From UBA2336 sp036787955 (GTDB lineage Bacteria > Bacteroidota > Bacteroidia > Cytophagales > Cyclobacteriaceae): DNA of 64,000 nt. The notes below the pieces were generated by a model that was given only the letters and a program-made list of their open reading frames with translations, was not told where the DNA came from and did no database searches. A program made the position numbers and the translations under genes. Each line of letters opens with the position of its first letter. Position 1 is the stretch's first letter. The stretch lies in the NCBI GenBank assembly GCA_036787955.1, contig DAIQOI010000005.1:1-64000 (forward strand), written 5' to 3'. Positions 52,588 to 62,287 of the stretch are shown here, one piece after another.

Positions 52588-53160
52588 ATGAAAAATCTTG
52601 TAATCTTTGGCCCGCCCGGGGCTGGTAAAGGCACACAAAGCGAAAAGCTGATTCAGAAATATGGCTTTGTGCATATCTCAACAGGCGACTTATTCCGGTG
52701 GCACACCAAAAACGATACGCCACTGGGAAAGCAAGTAAAAGAAATTATGAACAGCGGGGCGCTGGTTCCTGATGAAATTACCATCGCCATGCTGCGCGAA
52801 GAAGTAAAAAAACATCCGGATGCAAGTGGTTTTTTATTCGATGGCTTTCCGCGCACGGTAGCCCAGGCCGAAGCACTCGATGCACTGATGCAGGAGCTGG
52901 GCACTGCCATACACCATGTAGTTGCTCTGGAGGTTGACGAAGCCGAACTGCGCCAGCGCATTGCCAAACGCAAAGCCATAGAAAACCGCGCTGACGATGA
53001 AGAGGAGAAACTCAACAAGCGCATCACCGAATACTTCAGCAAAACCATTCATGTGTTGCCATTCTACGAAAAACAGGGAAGGCTGGTACGCATTAACGGT
53101 GTGGGGAAAATTGAAGATATCTTTGCAGCAATCTGCGCCAAATTAGAAGATAAGCAGTGA
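52588..53160 (+). CDS. adk: adenylate kinase
   Basis: 190 residues. P-loop FGPPGAGKGTQSEKL at 7-21, AMP site HISTGDLFRWHTK and DGFPRTVAQAEALDALMQEL, and a short LID (RIAKRKAIENRADDEEEKLN) without zinc ligands, as in the short bacterial form. It balances ATP, ADP and AMP. It lies alone between gaps of 178 and 129 bases; in the gap before it TATCTTAG is a weak -7 candidate. Confidence 0.97.
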   Translation: MKNLVIFGPPGAGKGTQSEKLIQKYGFVHISTGDLFRWHTKNDTPLGKQVKEIMNSGALVPDEITIAMLREEVKKHPDASGFLFDGFPRTVAQAEALDALMQELGTAIHHVVALEVDEAELRQRIAKRKAIENRADDEEEKLNKRITEYFSKTIHVLPFYEKQGRLVRINGVGKIEDIFAAICAKLEDKQ

Positions 53161-53289
53161 CGATTGTTTTCCGAAAGAAACCGGAAATGAACTTGCCAAA
53201 GAGCAGGAAAATGAAATGAAACGGATTTTAGATTGATTTCTTCTTACCGTTACTATACTCGCTTTAATTTTCCGGCTGTCAATTAGCCT

Positions 53290-54282
53290 ATGTCCTCGCC
53301 TAATTTCATTGATTACGTTAAATTCTGCTCGCGCTCAGGCGCTGGCGGGGCAGGGTGCGTGCACTTTCACCGCGAAAAATACGTACCCAAGGGCGGACCA
53401 GACGGAGGCGATGGCGGCCGGGGTGGCCATGTGATCCTGAGAGGCAATGCCCAGCTGTGGACTTTGCTCCATTTAAAATACCGCAAGCATGTGATTGCCG
53501 GCAATGGCCAGCCGGGTGGCGCACAAAACTGCACGGGTGCCAATGGCAAAGATGAGATTATTGAGGTACCCCTGGGCACCGTGGCAAGGCGTGCCGACAC
53601 CAATGAAGTCATTGCCGAAATTACAGCAGATGGCCAGGAATTTATCCTGACACCTGGTGGCCGCGGTGGCAAGGGAAACCTGTTCTTTGCCACCTCCACC
53701 CGCCAGGCACCGAACTTTGCCCAGCCCGGTGAGCCCGGCAAAGAGGAATGGATTATACTGGAGCTGAAACTATTGGCCGACGTGGGATTGGTCGGTTTCC
53801 CAAACGCGGGCAAGTCAACCCTGCTGTCGGTGGTGTCAGCTGCCAAACCCAAAATTGCCGACTACCCATTTACCACACTTACACCCAATCTGGGCGTAGT
53901 GGCCTACCGCGATGATAAATCGTTTGTGATGGCCGATATACCCGGCATCATCGAAGGCGCTGCCGAAGGACGTGGCCTGGGCCTGCGCTTCCTGCGCCAC
54001 ATCGAGCGCAACTCCGTGCTGCTTTTCCTCATACCAGCCGATACCCGGCACATCGGAAAAGAATACAACATTCTGCTGAACGAACTTAAAAAATATAACC
54101 CGGAATTGCTGGATAAAAAACGACTGCTGGCCGTTTCCAAATGCGACCTGCTGGACGATGACCTGCTGGATCAGTTACGCAGCGAACTGCCGCCCCATAT
54201 TCCCGCAGTCTTCATTTCAGCCGTTACCGGAAAAGGCCTCACCGAGCTGAAAGACCTTATCTGGAAAACCCTGCACACTTAA
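53290..54282 (+). CDS. obgE: GTPase ObgE/CgtA
   Basis: 330 residues. The Gly-rich Obg domain (1-158: KYVPKGGPDGGDGGRGGHVI) is followed by the G domain with P-loop GFPNAGKST starting at Gly169, switch DYPFTTLTPNLGVV, G3 ADIPGIIEGAAEGRGLGLRF and G4 VSKCDLL. It lacks the C-terminal OCT domain found in some phyla, as is usual in Bacteroidota. It acts in 50S ribosome assembly and the stringent response. Confidence 0.97.
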   Translation: MSSPNFIDYVKFCSRSGAGGAGCVHFHREKYVPKGGPDGGDGGRGGHVILRGNAQLWTLLHLKYRKHVIAGNGQPGGAQNCTGANGKDEIIEVPLGTVARRADTNEVIAEITADGQEFILTPGGRGGKGNLFFATSTRQAPNFAQPGEPGKEEWIILELKLLADVGLVGFPNAGKSTLLSVVSAAKPKIADYPFTTLTPNLGVVAYRDDKSFVMADIPGIIEGAAEGRGLGLRFLRHIERNSVLLFLIPADTRHIGKEYNILLNELKKYNPELLDKKRLLAVSKCDLLDDDLLDQLRSELPPHIPAVFISAVTGKGLTELKDLIWKTLHT

Positions 54283-54330
54283 ACATGTGCCATTGTGGCA
54301 TAAAAAGGACTTTTGGCAGAATAATTGACT

Positions 54331-54338
54331 TATTTTTG
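54331..54338 (+). promoter_or_regulatory. -7 element of grpE promoter
   Basis: TATTTTTG fits TAnnTTTG, 30 bases before the grpE ATG. A TTTG at 54312-54315 is 15 bases upstream, shorter than ideal. It would drive grpE and dnaJ together. Confidence 0.45.
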
Positions 54339-54368
54339 CGCGACTTGTAACCGAAGTGTACTGTGTCT

Positions 54369-54941
54369 ATGGAGAACCACTCAAACGACAATACTTTGCC
54401 GGAAAACGAGCTGCAAACAGCCGAAGGCGCGGAGATGAGCGACACGCCCACGGCTTACGATACCCAGGGTGGCACCGACCAGCCTGTAACAGAGGCTGAA
54501 CTCAGCCGAATAAAAGACGAATTGGCAGAAATGAAAGACAAATACCTGCGCCTGTACTCTGACTTTGAGAACTTCAGGCGAAGAACAGCCCGCGAAAAAC
54601 TGGAGCTCATTCAGACGGCCAACGAGAGCACGCTGAAACAGATGCTCCCGGTAATGGACGATTTTGAGCGGGCCGAAAAATCGTTCCAGAACAGCAACTC
54701 CAAAGACCTGGAAGGATTGCAACTCATCAGCAACAAGTTCAGGAAAATACTGGAGCAAAACGGCGTAAAGCCCATGGAACTCAGCAGCGGTTCCGACTTC
54801 AACCCCGAGCTGCACGAAGCCATCAGCCAGGTACCTGCCCCCAGCGAAGAGCTGAAGGGCAAGGTGGTGGAAGTGGTGGAAAAAGGATATTTACTCAATG
54901 ACAAAATTATTCGCCACGCCAAAGTGGTAATCGGAAGCTAA
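54369..54941 (+). CDS. grpE: nucleotide exchange factor GrpE
   Basis: 190 residues from ATG 54369 (a GTG two codons earlier is possible). An acidic, disordered N-terminus (to about 45) is followed by a long coiled coil (LSRIKDELAEMKDKYLRLYS, DFENFRRRTAREKLELI) and the C-terminal beta domain with FNPELHEAISQVPAPSEELK and VVEVVEKGYLLNDKIIRHAK. It releases ADP from DnaK. It is followed by dnaJ after 4 bases; dnaK is not in the window. Confidence 0.96.
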   Translation: MENHSNDNTLPENELQTAEGAEMSDTPTAYDTQGGTDQPVTEAELSRIKDELAEMKDKYLRLYSDFENFRRRTAREKLELIQTANESTLKQMLPVMDDFERAEKSFQNSNSKDLEGLQLISNKFRKILEQNGVKPMELSSGSDFNPELHEAISQVPAPSEELKGKVVEVVEKGYLLNDKIIRHAKVVIGS

Positions 54942-54945
54942 GCCT

Positions 54946-56058
54946 ATGGCAAAACGCGACTACTACGAAATATTAGGTGTTGACCGCAACGCCACGGCCG
55001 AAGAAATAAAAAAAGCCTACCGCAAGGTGGCCTTAAAATACCACCCCGACAAAAATCCGGGCGACAAGGAGGCCGAGGAGAAATTTAAAGAGGCAGCCGA
55101 AGCCTATGAGGTACTAAGCGATGAAAACAAACGCGCCCAGTATGACCGCTTCGGGCACACCCGCGGCAATGGCGGTTTTGGCGGTACCCACCACATGGAC
55201 ATCGAGGATATATTCAGCCAGTTTGGCGATATCTTCGGTGGACATAGTGCCTTTGACTCCTTCTTTGGTGGCGGCAGCACACGCAGGCGCCAGCGCAAGG
55301 GTACAAACCTGCGCATCAAACTCAAGCTTACCTTAAGCGAAATTGCCCAGGGCGTTGAAAAGAAAATCAAGGTAAACCGGCTGGTGCGGGCCGATGGTGT
55401 AACTTTCAAAACCTGTACTACCTGCCAGGGAAGCGGCCAGGTACGCAAAGTAGTAAACACAATGTTGGGACAGATGGTATCCACCAGCCTGTGCCCGCAA
55501 TGTGAGGGTGCCGGACAGGTTATTGACAAACGCCCTCCCGGAGTGGATAGCTCCGGCCTGGTGCACAAAGAAGAAATTATAACTGTAAAAATTCCTGCCG
55601 GTGTATCCGATGGCATGCAGCTGTCTATGTCGGGCAAAGGCAATGAAGCCCCGGGCGGTGGTATTCCGGGCGACCTGATCATCGTGATCGAAGAGGTAGA
55701 GGACCCGAAGCTGAAGCGCGAAGGAAACAACATTATTTACGACCTCCACATCAGCTTCATTGACGCTGCGCTTGGCACTACCCTGGAAGTACCCACCATT
55801 ACCGGCAAGGTGAAAATAAAAATAGAACCCGGCACACAGCCCGGTAAAATACTGAGGCTGCGCGGCAAAGGGCTGCGCGATGTAAACGGCTACGAAACTG
55901 GCGACCAGCTTATCTATGTCAATGTATGGGTGCCCAAACGCCTTACCCCCGAAGAAAGAGCCAGGCTGGAAAGCCTTCGGCACTCACCCAACTTCATTCC
56001 TCAACCCGATTCGGGCGACAAGTCTTTTTTTGAACGAATGAAGGAGTTCTTCGGTTAA
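54946..56058 (+). CDS. dnaJ: chaperone DnaJ, with a reduced zinc region
   Basis: 370 residues. The J domain has the HPD motif in LKYHPDKNPGDKEAEEKFKE, then a Gly/Phe-rich region (RGNGGFGGTHHMDIEDIF). The zinc region keeps only two CxxCxGxG motifs, CTTCQGSG and CPQCEGAG, where the classical protein has four, and it goes on with KRPPGVDSSGLVHKEEIITV. The C-terminal substrate-binding domains (VKIPAGVSDGMQLSMSGKGN, LEVPTITGKVKIKIEPGTQP) are normal. It stimulates DnaK and is co-transcribed with grpE. Confidence 0.93.
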   Translation: MAKRDYYEILGVDRNATAEEIKKAYRKVALKYHPDKNPGDKEAEEKFKEAAEAYEVLSDENKRAQYDRFGHTRGNGGFGGTHHMDIEDIFSQFGDIFGGHSAFDSFFGGGSTRRRQRKGTNLRIKLKLTLSEIAQGVEKKIKVNRLVRADGVTFKTCTTCQGSGQVRKVVNTMLGQMVSTSLCPQCEGAGQVIDKRPPGVDSSGLVHKEEIITVKIPAGVSDGMQLSMSGKGNEAPGGGIPGDLIIVIEEVEDPKLKREGNNIIYDLHISFIDAALGTTLEVPTITGKVKIKIEPGTQPGKILRLRGKGLRDVNGYETGDQLIYVNVWVPKRLTPEERARLESLRHSPNFIPQPDSGDKSFFERMKEFFG

Positions 56059-56166
56059 GGCAACTCCAGCTACTTCCGTGTTTAGAAAAAAGTCTTTTTT
56101 TTGCGCTTTTTGGCCGATAATCTTACATGGCGTAACCTTGGCGCAATGATTTCGTAATTAGTGAGC

Positions 56167-57066
56167 ATGCAGCGTTATTATGCATTGATGGTCATGGGTT
56201 TAGCCCTGCCGTTTACACTTGCGGGGCAGATCAAGAAGCAGTTCAGCGTGGATGACCATCCGCACTGTAAAACGGTGCACCTCCGCCTCAAGGCCAACGC
56301 AGGCACCTGCTTTATTAAACCAAGCGACAGCCCGGAGTTGCTCAGTATGTACAGCAATCAGGATCCGGGTGCCTACGCCCATCAGTTTGTGAAAGAGATC
56401 AAAGGAACCCGCTGCGATGTGTTAATTGCCATTGAAGAAAGCAATAAGGGTGGTTTTGGGCAAACTATCTCCACTCAGTTTTTTGGTGCCGAAAAATCAG
56501 CCCACGAAACCTTCTGGAAAGTTTACCTGAGCCAGCACAAACCCTACCGCCTTTCACTCAACTATGCACTGGGACAAGCCAATATTGATCTAAGCGGGCT
56601 TTCCATCGAAAATTTCCGCCTGCTTTCAGGAAGCTCCAACGTTCAGGTGGGCTACCCCACCGGCATGGAAAACAAAGTATCCATGGACACCTTTTATGTA
56701 AAAGTTGAATTAGGCTCAGTAGCCGTAAACAACCTGAGCCTGTCGCGGGCAAGGCATGTGATTGCCGATGTGGGTTTTGGAAACCTGACACTCGACCTGA
56801 GCAGCAAGCCGACTATATCCCAGGTTGTTCACGGCAGTGTAGGGGCCGGCAACCTGACTATTATCCTTCCCGATGAAACCGCTCCGGTGATGGTTAAAAT
56901 CAAAGACTCCTGGCTCTGCAGCGTTAAAATGCTCAGGCATTTAAAGAAGACGGGAGATGGAGTCTTTACCTCAGCAGCCTACACCCCCGATGCTCCCAAT
57001 GCGCTGGTATTCGACCTGGACGTATCCATGGGCAACATCATCTTTCGCGAAAACAAGCAGAACTAA
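56167..57066 (+). CDS. secreted adhesin-like beta protein of unknown family
   Basis: 299 residues from ATG 56167 with signal peptide (MQRYYALMVMGLALPFTLAG, then Q). The last 170 residues look like a right-handed beta solenoid, as in the DUF4097/LiaF type: LGQANIDLSGLSIENFRLLS, GSSNVQVGYPTGMENK, FYVKVELGSVAVNNLSLS and VHGSVGAGNLTIILP. Such domains are found in envelope stress proteins. I see no catalytic residues. It stands alone between dnaJ and the ABC transporter. Confidence 0.8.
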   Translation: MQRYYALMVMGLALPFTLAGQIKKQFSVDDHPHCKTVHLRLKANAGTCFIKPSDSPELLSMYSNQDPGAYAHQFVKEIKGTRCDVLIAIEESNKGGFGQTISTQFFGAEKSAHETFWKVYLSQHKPYRLSLNYALGQANIDLSGLSIENFRLLSGSSNVQVGYPTGMENKVSMDTFYVKVELGSVAVNNLSLSRARHVIADVGFGNLTLDLSSKPTISQVVHGSVGAGNLTIILPDETAPVMVKIKDSWLCSVKMLRHLKKTGDGVFTSAAYTPDAPNALVFDLDVSMGNIIFRENKQN

Positions 57067-57141
57067 CTCCTGCCATTTCGGCTTTATGTAATTTGGCCTT
57101 ATCTTTTGCCACTAATTCAGGTAAATACTCAATCCTGCATT

Positions 57142-58089
57142 ATGGCAACAGCCGTTTCAGCCCGGCAGATCACCAAGCGGTACACCAACCACCTGGCTCT
57201 TGACGCCATATCCCTTTCTATTCCTGAAAAGAGCATTTTTGGTTTGCTGGGTCCCAATGGTGCCGGTAAAACCACCTTTATCCGCATTCTGAATCAGATT
57301 ATTCAGGCCGACAGCGGCACCATTGAGATTTTTGGAGAGCAGCTTCAGCCTGAACACGTTCATCTCATCGGATACCTTCCCGAAGAACGTGGCCTTTATA
57401 AAAAACTGAAAGTTGGTGAGCAACTTCTATACCTGGCCCAGTTGAAGGGCCTGAACCGCAAACAGGCATTGGATCGGATCAAATTCTGGTTCGAAAAATT
57501 CGATATCAAAGACTGGTGGAGTAAGAAAGTGGAAGACCTCTCCAAGGGCATGGCACAGAAAATTCAGTTTATCTCCACCGTGTTGCACGAGCCGCGGCTG
57601 ATTATTCTGGACGAACCCTTTTCCGGTTTCGACCCGGTTAATGCCCAGCTCATTACTGAAAACATTCTTGAACTGCGCGACCGCGGCAGCACCATCATCT
57701 TTTCCACACACCGCATGGAAACCGTGGAGTCGCTGTGCGACCACATTGCATTAATTAACAAAGCAAAGGTAATACTGGAAGGATCCAAAAAAGAGGTGAA
57801 AGCACGCTTCCGTTCCAACACGTTCCTGGTTGAGCACTCGGGCAATTCACTTCAGCTTCCCGCCGATCGCTACCAGATTGTTGAACAAAAGCCTTTGCCT
57901 GACAACCTCTACGAAACCCTGATACGCGCAGCGGGCGATGTGAAAGGCAACGAGCTGATACGCGAGCTGGTAGAACAAACCGAAGTGCACCGATTTGAAG
58001 AAAAGCTGCCCACCATGGCCGATATTTTTATATCGCTTGTGAAAGGCGAAGGTGATGAAGCTTTGAAAAAGCACCTGAAAGAAGTTTAA
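57142..58089 (+). CDS. ABC transporter ATP-binding protein (ABC-2 type, DUF4162 end)
   Basis: 315 residues from ATG 57142. Walker A GLLGPNGAGKTTFIR, signature LSKGMAQKIQF, Walker B LIILDEPFSGFDPVNAQLI and H-loop FSTHRMETVE. The C-terminal DUF4162 region (about 225-310) marks the NatA/drug-export subgroup. It pairs with the permease encoded 12 bases downstream. Substrate unknown; sodium or a drug-like compound in related systems. Confidence 0.94.
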   Translation: MATAVSARQITKRYTNHLALDAISLSIPEKSIFGLLGPNGAGKTTFIRILNQIIQADSGTIEIFGEQLQPEHVHLIGYLPEERGLYKKLKVGEQLLYLAQLKGLNRKQALDRIKFWFEKFDIKDWWSKKVEDLSKGMAQKIQFISTVLHEPRLIILDEPFSGFDPVNAQLITENILELRDRGSTIIFSTHRMETVESLCDHIALINKAKVILEGSKKEVKARFRSNTFLVEHSGNSLQLPADRYQIVEQKPLPDNLYETLIRAAGDVKGNELIRELVEQTEVHRFEEKLPTMADIFISLVKGEGDEALKKHLKEV

Positions 58090-58101
58090 TCTGCTTGGCA
58101 C

Positions 58102-59430
58102 ATGAATAAGATCTGGCTCATTATTCAACGTGAAGTACTGAACCGCGTTCAGAAAAAATCTTTCCTACTTACCACGGTGCTGGTACCCCTCATCTTTCCG
58201 GCTATCATCGGTGTGCTCATCTTTATCATGGTAAAGGAAATGGAATCTGCCAGGCCCGATACGGTACTGGTGGTAGATGAAAGCGGCAAGTGCAACCTCG
58301 ACAGCACCCGCAGGTTTCGCTTTGTGCCTTTGAACCTTCCGCTGGATGAGGCCAAGCGCGTCTATCAGCAAAGCGAAAATTTTGCCCTGCTGTATATTCC
58401 TGCCTTCAACCTCGACAAACCCGAAGGATTTGCGATTTATACACGCGAAAACCCCAGCATTGAAAAAATCGAATCGCTTCGTTCCATCCTGAAAGACCGC
58501 ATCCACGATCTTAAACTGGAAGCTTACAACATTGACAAAGAAGTTCTGAAAAAACTGAAGGACAACATCAGCCTGAGTCAGTACAACCTCACCGAAACCG
58601 GAGAGGAAAAGTCGAGCAACTCGGGCATCCTGTATGCAGCAGGGTTTATTCTGGGTATCCTTATTTACATGTTTGTGCTCATCTACGGCATTCAGATTAT
58701 GCAGGGTGTGATCGATGAAAAGAGTTCCCGCATAGTGGAAGTCATCGTATCGTCTGTAAAGCCTTTCCAGCTCATGATGGGCAAAATCATCGGCATTGCT
58801 TCGGTAGGCCTGCTGCAATTTATTATCTGGATTGTGCTGATAAGTGTTCTTTCTTCGGCTGTATTTGCCTACTTCGGCATGAACCTGCCACAGCAGGAAC
58901 TGATGGAACAGGTAACCGTGCAAATGGGCGATGAAGAGGTGCAGCAGGCCATGCAGATGCAGAGTCCGGAAATGATGAAATTGCTTCAACAGGTAAATCA
59001 GTTGCCCTTCGGCAAGATTACGCTGGTATTTATTTTTTACTTCCTGGGCGGTTACCTGCTGTATGGTGCACTCTTTGCAGCTGTTGGGTCGGCTGTTGAT
59101 TCCATTCAGGAATCACAACAGTTTCAGTTCCCGATAACCCTGCCGTTGCTCATCGGTTATCTGGGTTTGTTTTTATTCATCCTGCGCGATCCGCACGGCC
59201 CGGTAAGTTTCTGGCTCTCCATCATTCCCCTCACCTCTCCTGTGGCTATGGTCGGGCGTATCGCATTTGGCGTACCCGACTGGCAACTGGTGCTGTCCAT
59301 GGTATTGCTTGTCGGAGGTTTTATTCTTACCACCTGGATTGCAGGACGGATCTACCGCATCGGCATTTTAATGACCGGCACCAAGGTGAATTATAAAGTG
59401 CTGGCCCGCTGGTTTATGATGAAGGGCTGA
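58102..59430 (+). CDS. ABC-2 type transporter permease (NatB-like)
   Basis: 442 residues. One N-terminal helix (about 20-45), a periplasmic domain (to about 170), then five or six helices from about 175 onwards with the family motif GVIDEKSSRIVEVIVSSVKP after helix two. It lies between its ATP-binding partner and a histidine kinase gene in one direction with short gaps, so the kinase may share the transcript. Confidence 0.93.
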   Translation: MNKIWLIIQREVLNRVQKKSFLLTTVLVPLIFPAIIGVLIFIMVKEMESARPDTVLVVDESGKCNLDSTRRFRFVPLNLPLDEAKRVYQQSENFALLYIPAFNLDKPEGFAIYTRENPSIEKIESLRSILKDRIHDLKLEAYNIDKEVLKKLKDNISLSQYNLTETGEEKSSNSGILYAAGFILGILIYMFVLIYGIQIMQGVIDEKSSRIVEVIVSSVKPFQLMMGKIIGIASVGLLQFIIWIVLISVLSSAVFAYFGMNLPQQELMEQVTVQMGDEEVQQAMQMQSPEMMKLLQQVNQLPFGKITLVFIFYFLGGYLLYGALFAAVGSAVDSIQESQQFQFPITLPLLIGYLGLFLFILRDPHGPVSFWLSIIPLTSPVAMVGRIAFGVPDWQLVLSMVLLVGGFILTTWIAGRIYRIGILMTGTKVNYKVLARWFMMKG

Positions 59431-59455
59431 AGATTTTTACCAACTTTACCGGACT

Positions 59456-60667
59456 ATGGCCCGTCCGGAACAATACACCGTTAAAAGCCATGCCAAATGG
59501 ATTGTGCTGGGCGCTTCTGTACTGATAAGCGTGGGCTCCATATGGTACACCGATGTGCTGGTTAAACAACTTAAAGAACGCGAACGGCAACAGGTAGAAT
59601 TATTTGCCCGGGCATTGGAGTATACACTGGCCGGACAACCCGATGAAAATATGCTGTTTGTTACAGAAGAGATCATTCTTAAAAACAAATCCATACCTGT
59701 TATCTGGATAACCCGTGAAGGGGAATATCAGTACCGCAATATTGATGTGGAAGAGACCTGGAGCGCCTCCCAGAAACGCCAGGCCCTCGATAAAGAACTG
59801 CAGCGCATGAAAGCCCTCTATGAACCCATACCTATAACCTACCGCAATGAATATGGCGAAGTAGAGGAATACGGGCAGGTGTATTACCGGAACTCTTTTC
59901 TGCTTACCCAGCTCACTTACTACCCGTTCATTCAGCTATCCGTCATCGCCATCTTCGGATTTATTTCATACCTGGCATTTAACTACTCCAAAGTAGCCGA
60001 GCAAAATCAGGTATGGGTAGGCCTGGCCAAAGAAACAGCCCATCAGCTTGGCACACCCCTTTCTTCGCTTATGGCCTGGATTGAAATGCTGCGTGAAGAC
60101 CCCGGCCTGAAAAACAAAGAAATTATATCCGAGCTGGAAAAAGACATCCGAAAACTAAAGGTTGTAACCGAGCGCTTCTCCAGCATTGGCTCCGTACCGG
60201 CACTGAAGCCCGAAAACATCGTAGCACTGATCAACAACGTGGTAAACTACCTTCGGCCGCGCATCTCATCGCGCATCAACCTGGAGGTGTACAGCCTTTC
60301 CGATGCACTCATGGTAAGGGTTAATGCACCGCTCTTTGAGTGGGTTATCGAAAACCTATGCAAAAATGCCGTAGATGCCATAGGATCATCCGGGAGCATT
60401 GCGATTAAAATTCTGCGCGGCAGCAATAACAAAATTTTCATTGATATCACCGACACCGGAAAAGGCATATCGCGCAGTAATCTGCCACTGGTGTTTAAAC
60501 CCGGCTTCACCACCAAAAAAAGAGGATGGGGTCTGGGACTGGCCCTGGCCAAACGAATCATTGAAAATTACCACAACGGCCGAATTTTCGTCAAGTCGTC
60601 CGAAGAAAATCAGGGCACAACTTTCCGTATTTCGCTGCCCGCAGAACCTTTGGCTAACCGACAATAA
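59456..60667 (+). CDS. membrane sensor histidine kinase
   Basis: 403 residues. Two helices (about 13-32 and 158-178) bracket a periplasmic sensor of about 120 residues. The kinase has the box GLAKETAHQLGTPLSSLMAW with His196, N box WVIENLCKNAVDAIGSSGSI, G1 ITDTGKGISRSNL and G2 KRGWGLGLALAKRIIENYH. HxLGTPLSSL is the variant common in Bacteroidota. No regulator gene is near. It is 25 bases after the permease gene and 107 bases before atpD, which has its own promoter. Confidence 0.92.
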   Translation: MARPEQYTVKSHAKWIVLGASVLISVGSIWYTDVLVKQLKERERQQVELFARALEYTLAGQPDENMLFVTEEIILKNKSIPVIWITREGEYQYRNIDVEETWSASQKRQALDKELQRMKALYEPIPITYRNEYGEVEEYGQVYYRNSFLLTQLTYYPFIQLSVIAIFGFISYLAFNYSKVAEQNQVWVGLAKETAHQLGTPLSSLMAWIEMLREDPGLKNKEIISELEKDIRKLKVVTERFSSIGSVPALKPENIVALINNVVNYLRPRISSRINLEVYSLSDALMVRVNAPLFEWVIENLCKNAVDAIGSSGSIAIKILRGSNNKIFIDITDTGKGISRSNLPLVFKPGFTTKKRGWGLGLALAKRIIENYHNGRIFVKSSEENQGTTFRISLPAEPLANRQ

Positions 60668-60681
60668 TCAGTTTCATAATA

Positions 60682-60712
60682 TTGGCTAAACCGGCCAATC
60701 CTGCTACTTTTG
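60682..60712 (+). promoter_or_regulatory. Bacteroidota-type promoter of atpD
   Basis: TTG at 60682-60684, 20 bases, then TACTTTTG at 60705-60712. Both elements fit the consensus. It lies 14 bases past the kinase stop and gives atpD-atpC a leader of about 55 bases. Confidence 0.7.
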
Positions 60713-60774
60713 CCACGCCAAAGCGTGACCCCTCACGCCCCGGCTGTAATAACCCATCTAACCCTACAATATTC

Positions 60775-62283
60775 ATGGCGAACATAGGCAAGATTACCCA
60801 GGTTATCGGTCCCGTGGTTGACGTGGCATTCGATGAACCCGGATCCAAAATTCCCAACATTCTCGACTCACTTGAAGTAACCAAGCCCGATGGTACCCGC
60901 ATTGTGCTGGAATGCCAGCAGCACCTGGGCGAAGACCGCGTGCGCACCATTGCCATGGATGGCACCGAAGGACTGGTGCGCGGCATGAAGGTGGTTGACA
61001 CCGGCATGCCCATCCGCATGCCCATAGGCGAAGACATTAAAGGCCGGCTGTTCAATGTGGTGGGCGAAGCCATTGACGGCATCAAACAACCCAAAGGCGA
61101 AAAGTACCTGCCTATTCACCGCCCCGCCCCTGCTTATGAAGAACTCTCCACCACGGCCGAGGTACTGTATACCGGTATCAAAGTAATTGACCTTATTGAA
61201 CCCTACGCCAAAGGTGGTAAGATTGGCTTGTTTGGCGGTGCCGGTGTAGGCAAAACCGTGTTAATCCAGGAACTTATCAACAACATTGCCAAAGCCTATT
61301 CCGGTTTGTCGGTATTTGCCGGTGTGGGCGAACGCACCCGCGAAGGCAACGACCTGCTCCGCGAAATGATTGAAGCTGGTATCGTAAACTATGGCCCTGA
61401 GTTTTTAAAGTCCATGCATGCCGGCGGATGGGACCTCTCCAAAGTTTCGGAAGAAGCCTTAAAAGATTCCAAGGCCACTTTCGTATTCGGCCAAATGAAT
61501 GAACCGCCCGGTGCACGCGCACGCGTAGCCCTGTCCGGGCTAACCATTGCCGAGTATTTCCGCGATGGGGATGGCCAGGGCAAAGGCCGCGACATCCTGT
61601 TCTTCATTGATAACATCTTCCGCTTTACTCAGGCCGGATCCGAAGTATCGGCCCTGCTGGGCCGTATGCCTTCGGCTGTGGGTTATCAACCTACGCTGGC
61701 TACCGAAATGGGCGCCATGCAGGAACGCATCACATCCACCAAAAACGGTTCCATCACTTCCGTACAGGCGGTTTATGTACCCGCTGACGACCTGACCGAC
61801 CCCGCACCGGCCACCACCTTCGCACATCTTGATGCAACCACTGTGTTGAGCCGTAAGATTGCTGAATTAGGTATTTATCCGGCCGTTGATCCGCTCGATT
61901 CTACTTCACGCATCCTCCGTGCCGATATCGTAGGCGAAGAGCACTACCGCTGCGCCCAACGCGTCAAGGCCATCCTGCAGCGCTACAAGGAACTGCAGGA
62001 CATCATCGCCATCCTGGGTATGGACGAGCTGAGCGATGAGGACAAACTGGTGGTGCACCGCGCCAGACGCGTGCAGCGCTTCCTGTCACAGCCCTTCCAC
62101 GTGGCCGAAGCCTTCACCGGCCTGAAAGGCGCCCTGGTAGATATCAAAGACACCATCAAGGGCTTCAACATGATTATGGATGGCGAACTCGACCACCTGC
62201 CCGAAATGGCCTTCAACCTGGTGGGTAACATTGAACAGGCCATTGAAAAAGGTGAACGGATGATTGCCGAAGCTAAAGGCTGA
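60775..62283 (+). CDS. atpD: F1F0 ATP synthase beta subunit
   Basis: 502 residues from ATG 60775 (MANIGKITQVIGPVVDVAFD). Walker A is GLFGGAGVGKTVLIQELINN, with the DELSEED-like loop as DELSDEDKLVV, and FFIDNIFRFTQAGSEVSALL and PSAVGYQPTLATEMGAMQER. It is the catalytic subunit of the F1 sector at the inner membrane. Only atpD and atpC are together here; the other subunits lie elsewhere, which is usual in Bacteroidota. Confidence 0.98.
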   Translation: MANIGKITQVIGPVVDVAFDEPGSKIPNILDSLEVTKPDGTRIVLECQQHLGEDRVRTIAMDGTEGLVRGMKVVDTGMPIRMPIGEDIKGRLFNVVGEAIDGIKQPKGEKYLPIHRPAPAYEELSTTAEVLYTGIKVIDLIEPYAKGGKIGLFGGAGVGKTVLIQELINNIAKAYSGLSVFAGVGERTREGNDLLREMIEAGIVNYGPEFLKSMHAGGWDLSKVSEEALKDSKATFVFGQMNEPPGARARVALSGLTIAEYFRDGDGQGKGRDILFFIDNIFRFTQAGSEVSALLGRMPSAVGYQPTLATEMGAMQERITSTKNGSITSVQAVYVPADDLTDPAPATTFAHLDATTVLSRKIAELGIYPAVDPLDSTSRILRADIVGEEHYRCAQRVKAILQRYKELQDIIAILGMDELSDEDKLVVHRARRVQRFLSQPFHVAEAFTGLKGALVDIKDTIKGFNMIMDGELDHLPEMAFNLVGNIEQAIEKGERMIAEAKG

Positions 62284-62287
62284 TGTT

